From: Telopea speciosissima
Taxonomy: Eukaryota > Streptophyta > Magnoliopsida > Proteales > Proteaceae
NCBI RefSeq assembly: GCF_018873765.1
Contig: NC_057916.1
Coordinates: 12,046,001 to 12,110,000 of the forward strand
Direction: 5' to 3'
DNA length: 64,000 bases
Positions 56,684-64,000 of this stretch are shown here, piece after piece (the stretch's first letter is position 1; each line of letters opens with the position of its first letter). The notes beneath the pieces are model-generated. The model did no database searches. It was not told the DNA's origin and was given only the letters and a program-made list of their open reading frames with translations. Made by a program: the position numbers and the translations under genes.

Positions 56684-59304
56684 TTGTTGATGCCAAGCAT
56701 TTCTCGTTGGGGAAGAGAATCGAACACTATGGGAGGAATAAACAGCCACAGCTACCACCAGCAGCACAGCGGCATTAAATCCGAGGAACACGAGTATGGG
56801 AAGAGCTTAGCGAGTTGGGAACAAAAACAATTGCATTCCCCATCCCAACAACGGAGTTGGGAACAAAAACAAATGCATTCCTCCCCATCCCAACAACGCA
56901 CATTGTGGTGTTTAGGCCTTGGCAGCTTCAGAAGCCTTATCACCTGGTTCCTCCTCATCGTTTCTATGCTCTACATTCTCTACTCCTCCAATCTCCTCCT
57001 CACCAACGATCCCAATTGCGCCTCCACAACTTCCGTCCTCTCCACTGATGAACATCTCTCTTCTTCCTCCACCTCCGACGAACATCTCTCTTCTTCTAGT
57101 CAATTCCTCCGCAATACCAATTTCAGTTCCTCCTCTACCTCTAAACCCATGATCAGACATGGAGGAGAAACAGAGGAACGACAAAGGGTTACTGTGTTGC
57201 AATCCCCACGTCAATTTGACACGGAGCTCAAACACATCGTGTTCGGCATCGCGGCGTCGTCAAATCTGTGGGAGCAGAGGAAGCAATACATCAAACAGTG
57301 GTGGAGGCCAAGGGTAACGAGAGGTGTGGTGTGGATGGACAAACCCGTCAGAACCCGCCCCAATGAAGGGCTGCCGCAGATCCGGATCTCCGGCAACACC
57401 TCCAATTTCCCCTACACGAACCGGCAGGGGAGCCGGTCGGCGCTGAGGATATCGAGGGTTGTATCAGAGATGGCGAGACTAGGGATGAAGGACGTGAGGT
57501 GGTTGGTGATGGGTGACGACGACACGGTGTTCGTGGTGGAAAATGTGGTGAGGGTGCTCTCCAAGTATGACCACCGCCAGTTCTATTACGTGGGGAGCTC
57601 CTCGGAGAGCCATATCCAGAACATCTTCTTCTCCTACGCCATGGCTTACGGCGGGGGCGGTTTCGCCATTAGTTATCCCTTGGCGAAAGCTCTTGAGAAG
57701 ATGCAGGATCGCTGCATCCACAGGTATCCTGGCTTGTATGGCAGTGACGACCGTATACAGGCCTGCATGGCCGAACTGGGTGTGCCCCTCACCAGAGAAG
57801 CTGGATTCCATCAGGTAAACCAAATTAAATTCAAGCCCTTTTTAACACATTTCATCCTTTCCTTGCGTTTCAGAAACATCTTTGTAGTCAAATTAAATTA
57901 AATCTCTTTATAACCCAATTCATCATTTCCATGCGTTTGGGAAACATCTCTGTATAACTCTGTATTAGATTTTCTCATAGCCTGATCATCCCAGAACCAG
58001 ATTAATGCATCTATCTAATGTTGATTTTGTTTGGGAGTTAAAATATGTAATATTTGAGCAGATTGCCTTGTTAACAACTAGAAATGCAACTGAATTGAGT
58101 GGATTCCATCATGAGTCATGAGTCATGACTCGTGAGTCAACCCAATTGACTTGATGGAGCCATTAAAAAGCAATGGGAAAATTTGAAGGGAAAGTGTTTT
58201 CTATGGGGGAGTGTGGCCCCTTGGCGAATGGGGGGCCAATGGGAGCAACCGTAGAAGCATCAATAGGAGCATCATTTTTGCATTTCATGGGGGTAGGGCA
58301 GTCATTTCACCCCCATGTGTCTGGGTGCAGGCTTCACATTCCCCAACAGAAACCATTCATCTCGAATCATTCAGGAATCGTCCAGAACCCTAGAAACCCA
58401 GTATAGATCGCACGATTTTGACAGATCCAATTCTGATTCTTGAAACCCTGCTTGAAACAGTGGTTGTTTACACAGTGGTGAAGGATTCCTTGTACATAAT
58501 ACATTGTGAACTGGAATTAATTCCTGTTTGACATGTTTGGATTTGCAGTATGATGTGTATGGAGACCTCTTGGGTCTATTAGCTGCACACCCTGTAGCTC
58601 CATTAGTATCATTGCATCACCTAGATGTGGTGGATCCTATATTTCCAGGCAAGAGCAGAGCCAGAGCAATCCAACACCTCACCGAAGCCATCAAACTCGA
58701 TTCTGCCAGTATAATGCAACAATCCATTTGCTATGACAAGAAGAGAAACTGGTCAATCTCTGTCTCATGGGGCTATGTTGTTCAGATCTTAAGGGGTGTC
58801 ATCTCACCCAGAGAACTGGAAATGCCCACCAGAACATTCCTCAATTGGTACAAAAGAGCTGATTACACTGCGTACGCATTCAACACTAGGCCTGTAACCA
58901 AGCATCCATGCCAAAAGCCTTATATTTTCTACATGAACACTATCAGATATGATCGTGTTAAGGAGCAGACATTGGGGATCTACTCTCGCCATAGAGCTCC
59001 ACAACCTTATTGCAGGTGGAGAATGGATTCACCAGAGGAAATTGATTCCGTTGTTGTCATTAAGAGACCAGACCATCTACGATGGCAGAAGGCAAGTTTG
59101 TTTTGATATTGAAGAACACTGTGTCAAGGATCTTACATAAGTATATATATATATATATTAGTGTTTGATGTTACTAACAAGAGTCAAAATTTGTTTTTGC
59201 AGTCACCAAGGAGGGATTGTTGTAGAGTTTTGCCATCAAATAAGAAATCAACCATGTACGTACTTGTGGGCAATTGTGAAGAAGGGGAGACTAGTGAATT
59301 ATGA
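56684..59304 (+). CDS. DUF604 / GT31-type membrane glycosyltransferase
   Basis: Three exons: 56684-57814, 58549-59091 and 59203-59304, totalling 591 residues in frame. A type II membrane protein layout: cytosolic tail of about 80 residues, one membrane segment (SLITWFLLIVSMLYILY, about 84-100), a Ser-rich stem, then the lumenal domain. The domain opens HIVFGIAASSNLWEQRKQYI and has the metal-binding acidic motif WLVMGDDDTVF (about residues 273-283) and YGGGGFAISYPLA, typical of DUF604 Fringe-like proteins in CAZy family GT31. The substrate is unknown. Golgi location is inferred from topology. Intron 2 appears to use a GC donor (GAAG|GCAAGT). A later start at MGG (56729) is possible. Confidence 0.9.
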
Positions 59305-60640
59305 CAATGGGATTAGGTTGGTTTTGTTTTAATTTCTTTGTGATTAAATGGAATCTCAACTGATCAAATTAATTGGATATCCTGTGTTGTAGAGGAAATC
59401 CAACAAGCTCATATGCTAGATTCCAAACCAATCTCCCCCTCCCTTTCCCCCCCCCCCCATTAGAAAGGCTGCAAGAAACTTTATAGAGGAATCAAAGATT
59501 CATATTATGTCTTCAAATACTGGTGTTTTGTTGTGTACACTTCATCCAATTTATTTGTACTGTTCTTTTCTTCTTTCTTGAAATCTAAAAATAGGAGTTA
59601 ATTGTTGAAACAAGAAAATCAGAACTTTACTCTTGTCTAGAGAGAGAGAGAGAGAGAGATGTTTAAAAACCCAGAATCAGGATCTGGATCGGTCCGGCCA
59701 GTAGGAATTGGCTTAAAAACACCCTAAAACTAATTTTTGTACAGAATCGGCCTGAGCCAAATTGGCCTGAATCAAGGACAAATAGAGGCGACCTCCTCAG
59801 TTCAAAAGATTTTGTTTGATTTTTAATCAACCACTTGATCTTGGAAATGTCTTTCCATTGAATAATAATCCTATAAACAACACAATAGCTAGTAACTATC
59901 TCACTACGATTAACCACCCTACCATATAGGTACTGAATCTATTCTCCACTTTTTGTGATTAATTTATTTCTAAGTAAAACTATATAAAAGTAATATTTTT
60001 AAATAAAATCATATCCTTTTGTACTAATGTTATAGGATTTTTCTTCTAAACAGTTTCTATCTGAAAACAAGTGGAGCTTTAAGGATAAATTGTGCAAATA
60101 AAAGAAAACAAAGAGGAGTGGAGATCCACAATATTTGACCACTTTTTAGATTTTTTTTTTTATTGACAGTATATCCTTCTTTCCAACTTCATTGTCGAAC
60201 ATATATGATTAATGGTAAAACCAGTTGAAATTTTATTTTGGTCATTAAAGTTATTGTTTCTGTCATACAGTTAAAAATACAAATTCTTGTTTATGTCCTT
60301 TTAAAATGTCCTAAATACCTTCCTATTTTCAAGGTTCCTGTAATACCTCCCTCCCCTCCCCCTTGTTTTAAATCTAAAGACTTAATAAATTTAAAATTTC
60401 TCTAAGTCGATCATGTAGAGGCATTGAGCAATAAAAAGCCAGTGGAACTGGATCATCCATCCATCCATTCATATAGGTTTCATAACTTTTGTTCTTTTAA
60501 TTTGTCAAATGATGTTTCTGTTCTTTTTTTATTCTTAGAATACTTTTGGAAGATTTTTACGTAGCATTAATCTTCAACCAAGGAACATTCTTCCAGAACG
60601 GAATAAGAGTGCATTCAAGAACATTTAGGACATGTAAACA
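59305..60640. other. 3' flank of the glycosyltransferase gene, no other gene recognised
   Basis: Poly-C (59447-59459) and a (GA)n tract (59639-59659), then AT-rich sequence. A GATC-type block occurs at about 59665-59780. Nothing coding. Confidence 0.5.
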
Positions 60641-60719
60641 AGGTTTTAGGAATCAGTATCTGATTGGATCAGCTGTTCTGATTTAAACTGATACCAATTC
60701 CTGATCGGGAGAAGACATT

Positions 60720-61735
60720 ATTTAGATGGATTGGTAGCGCAGGTGGCCCTAATTCAGAGAAGTCTATTGATCCTTCTGAGGAAATTTCGCTTGCTCAAGT
60801 ACAAGCCATGATCAAAGGCAAAAAGACTTCTACCCAATCACCTCATTCTCGAGCTATGGTTTGCCACTACAAAGCCAGCTGGTGGAAGAGAGAACGATTC
60901 ATTTTGAGAACAAAAAAGTTGATCTACGACCACCCTAAGCTAAACGAAGGGAAGGAAGTTGTGGGTGGAGCCGGAAGTCACTTTTCTAGATCCATCCCGA
61001 AGGTTTCATTCCCTCTGACAAGGCTTTGAACGGTTCCGTTACCATTACTCCAAAACTGATACTATTTCATAGGCAAAAGAGGAATTCTCTGCAAAGGAAG
61101 ACGTTTCCCTATTCTTATCAAAGAGAAAGAACGAAAAAACTGAAATCTTCCTACTCGAACAAGAAGTCCTATAGTTAACAACTCTTCTTTGTATAGTAAT
61201 TTGACCTATTGCTTTTAGAAGATAAGAATCAAAAGGCTCTCAGAAGAGCAAGGAGCTTTCATTAAAGGCGTGAATATTTTAGAAAATACATCTTTGGACT
61301 ATGAGTTAATGCTGAATCTGGTTCATTGCCTTTGAGGCTCAAAAACTTGTTAAAAAAAGATAAGTTGGGCTTTTAAGTTACGGTTTTTTCAGTGAGTAGT
61401 CAATTAATAGGAAGGGCAGGACGGCGCCATAGAGGGGGAAACCAAGAAATAAATATCATAGTTATCGTCCCGTCCGTTGTGACCGTGACAACGGTTCATG
61501 GGGACCTCAAAAAACAGGGGATAGAGAGCGTAGAACAGGCTTTCCGAGCAGTTTACATACCACTCTTCTACTTTGAAAGCCTTACAGCTAACCGGTTGCT
61601 TGGTAATAATTAGTTGGTTGGCTAAGAATAAAAAGCAAAAAGTAACTAAGCTTTAGATTTGCTTTAGCTGCCGCTTTCTTTCGTAACGAATCCACCCTAT
61701 CCTCAGCTAATTACTATCCTATCCTATTGGGATTG
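60720..61735. other. Stretch of foreign-looking texture, origin unresolved
   Basis: More balanced base composition than the surroundings, with several conceptual fragments (for example EEISLAQVQAMIKGKKTSTQ at 60777-60836, and an open frame 61392-61613). The texture resembles plant mitochondrial spacer DNA or a decayed retroelement, but I recognise no specific gene. No start-to-stop gene is supported. Confidence 0.3.
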
Positions 61736-62204
61736 ACACTGATATGATACAACCAGAGGGAAAAATGGCCAAAATCCATTACGGTTGCTTGCTGAATCAG
61801 GAATCGGATCAGATAATCGGTCTTCGCATTAGAATCGGCCATGACCTGTCTAGACGATTCCTGCCGACTCTATCATGTTTCCCGCCAATTCTGACCGATT
61901 TCAGCCGATTCAAATTGGAATCGGCACTGCGTACTTCGATCCACGATTCCTTTTCTCAATAAGAAAACGGAAGAAATTTGGAAAAGGGAAGACGTAAAGC
62001 ATGATTGAATCAAAAGAATAGCAGCGAAGTTTGATCTGCAGAAAGAAAAAATATAAGAGACAAATCTTGCTTTGAATCGATTCGTTTTGTTCTAAGAAGG
62101 ATTACTGAGATCTGTAAGATCAGATACTTTGCCGTAATCAAGACTTCAAGAGAGAATTAGTACTGAAGAAGCAAATCGTACATGTAGAAATTTATATATG
62201 GAAC

Positions 62205-62225
62205 CTCTCTCTCTCTCTCTCTCTC
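62205..62225. repeat. (CT)n tract upstream of ATS3-like gene
   Basis: About 20 bp of CT, 235 bp before the start codon; such tracts are common in plant leaders and core promoters. Confidence 0.8.
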
Positions 62226-62459
62226 ACGGTCTCACCTCAAACCGATTGATTAGGGTTTTCTGTTTAATATTAGCAAAGAATTGAAATATTGAAGAAACTT
62301 AAAAGGGAACTGAATCTATTCTCCGCTTTAGAGACTGCGAAGCAACGAACCATTGGAGAAATATATAAAAAATGCAATGACATACCTGAAAAACCTCAGA
62401 ACTAGCTTTGCCACTTTCGAATTTGGAGTTTCATTAGAGCAGATCTAACAAAAGCGAAG

Positions 62460-63198
62460 ATGATGAAGAAGAAGAAAAGCAAGCGATCGATCCTCTTCCT
62501 CGCCCTTTCCGTTCTTGCTGCTTGCGCTCTGATGTCTCCGAGACTCGCAAAAGCCAACGCCAACGCCAACGCCAACGCCAACGCCAACGCCAACGCCGAC
62601 GAATACCTTCCAGTTTTGCCATTAAACAAGGTTAGTAGTTCTCACTACCTGAAATCTTTACTTTTGTGCCATTAATTTTCTCTGCAAATTGCATTTGCAG
62701 GAGAACTACTGCAACTATACGGTTACCATAGAGACTACATGTACCAAAGGCGCGGATACGATGAACCTTGTGAGCCTACGATTCGGTGATACCAAGTCTA
62801 ACGACATTATCGTACGCCGCCTCAACTCCAAGCATGTGAGGAGAGTGGACCCAGTGGATCCAACGGTCCTGGACGACGTGCCAAGGAAACCCTTCCAGCC
62901 TTGCACCGTGGACCAGTTCCAGGTGAGGGGTCTATGCGTGGAGTCCCCGGTTTGCTATATCTATCTAAAACTGAGGGGCAACGATGATTGGAGACCAGGT
63001 CTGGCCCAGGTCCATGTTTTGGGGTCACCTCATCTCTCCTCCAACTATTACTACTTCCGTAGGTACCTTCCCCGGCACGTGTGGCATGGGTTTGATACGT
63101 GTGACAAGGAGGTGACTCCCTTTGGTATCAAATACAAGAGGAAGGCGTTCCCTACAAACAAGACCCCCACCAAAACAATACCAATACTGCCTCCATAG
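62460..63198 (+). CDS. ATS3-like secreted PLAT/LH2-domain protein
   Basis: Exons 62460-62624 and 62701-63198, joined between codons, encode 220 residues. Residues 1-30 form a signal peptide: Lys-rich start (MMKKKKSKR), hydrophobic SILFLALSVLAACALM. An ANANANANANANAD repeat follows, coded by six GCCAAC hexamers plus GCCGAC. The mature part has NYCNYTVTIETTCTKGADTM, ISLRFGD-like VSLRFGDTKSN, six or more Cys, VCYIYLKLRGNDDWRPG and VWHGFDTC, matching the plant embryo-specific protein 3 (ATS3) family of PLAT/LH2 domains. Family function is poorly known; a secreted or apoplastic role is inferred. The C-terminal extension KAFPTNKTPTKTIPILPP is basic and Pro-rich. A possible polyadenylation signal AATAAA lies near 63415. 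Confidence 0.88.
62553..62594 (+). repeat. Coding GCCAAC hexanucleotide repeat
   Basis: Six exact GCCAAC copies and one GCCGAC, in frame, encoding Ala-Asn dipeptides right after the hydrophobic core of the signal peptide. Confidence 0.97.
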
Positions 63199-64000
63199 TT
63201 TATGAATGTTTGCACTACCTTTTGGGATGTGGAGTTATGGTATTCTAATACTACTGGACGTACGGCCAAAGATCAATATCTGTTCTTTTTGTTTCGAGAA
63301 ATACTTTTTCTGTATACTTAAAGTGGTAGTCATTGGGATAAGTATTGAGCGCTACCCATACGTGCAGCATACCCGGCCTTGGGGGTGCCCTTTTCCGTCC
63401 TTAGACAGATGCTTAATAAAGTTTGTTTGCTACCTTGTCAATGTACTTGTAATTATATAATAATAGTGGGAAAATTATAGTAATAGAATCCCTTATCCAA
63501 GGTAATTATCTTATCTGAATTAGTGTTACTGATTTGATGAAAACTCCAAGAGAGTGATAAGTCCAATGTATATTATTTAGATCTGATCATTTCTTTTGGT
63601 AATTATTAGGGTATGTTTACCAAAAACAAAGAAAAGAATTAGGGCTTTCCTTCAAGAACAAAGCAGGTCCTACCAAATAAGAATTAGAAAATAAAAGAAA
63701 AAACTGGAAAGAAAGAAGGCATGAAACAAAAGCCAGCCCAAAAGTTTTATAAATGGGCTAGACTTGGCTTAACATTTTAGTTGAAAGTGTCTTAAAGCCA
63801 ATCCAAGGCTGGGGTTAGTTTTTGATCAAATAGTCCATTCGAAGGATACATCCAATCGATAGCTCGAATCCGCTCATTAGGAACAATAACCATTTTTCAT
63901 TGTGGAGAGTTTTGTGCTTTCATTTTGGATAACCATGTTATCAAGAAAAACCATATATGTACTTTGGAGAGAGAGAGAGAGAGAGAGAGTATACAAAGGC
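63199..64000. other. 3' flank of ATS3-like gene and window edge
   Basis: AT-rich, no gene recognised; ends with a (GA)n tract at 63967-63989. Confidence 0.5.

Noticed and set aside
62402-62629. Minus-strand frame with LALALA repeats
   Set aside because: Antisense of the GCCAAC hexamer repeat.

Overview
This is nuclear DNA from a flowering plant, most likely a woody dicot or basal eudicot; I cannot name the species. The genes carry many GT-AG introns, the families are plant-specific (phototropin, lambda glutathione transferase, subgroup Ib bHLH, ATS3), the spacers are AT-rich, and short inverted-repeat transposons are frequent.

Layout. 1-13.0 kb: most of a PHOT1-type phototropin on the minus strand, 15 coding exons; the rest of the kinase lies beyond the left edge. 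13-20 kb: no gene, only transposon debris, a possible SINE, a complete hAT-type MITE and a complete Mutator-type MITE. 20.0-20.9 kb: a diverged mitochondrial-type small heat-shock protein (sHSP) gene, minus strand. 24.6-31.6 kb: a two-level tandem array on the plus strand made from a second split sHSP-like gene. It has four promoter plus first-exon units (about 760-850 bp each), then seven alpha-crystallin-domain exons separated by six 90-bp symmetric exons (units about 570-660 bp). A frameshifted hybrid proline-rich protein pseudogene and two foldback elements close it, and about 1.4 kb of related direct repeat lies on each side. 34.3-36.2 kb: a subgroup Ib-like bHLH gene, minus strand. 36.2-50.3 kb: gene-poor, rich in MITEs and simple repeats. 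50.4-54.5 kb: a lambda-class glutathione transferase in ten coding exons. 56.7-59.3 kb: a DUF604/GT31-type membrane glycosyltransferase with a GC-AG intron. 60.7-61.7 kb: a stretch of unusual texture, perhaps transferred organellar or retroelement DNA. 62.5-63.2 kb: an ATS3-like secreted PLAT-domain protein with an Ala-Asn repeat at its presumed signal-peptide cleavage region.

The genes are not an operon and look functionally independent, except that the 20-31.6 kb interval forms an sHSP cluster. Its array is the most unusual object here. First exons, 90-bp exons and crystallin exons all join in phase 1, so one 5' exon could in principle be spliced in frame to any of several alternative 3' exons. 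Whether that happens, or whether this is a decaying duplication, cannot be told from sequence alone.
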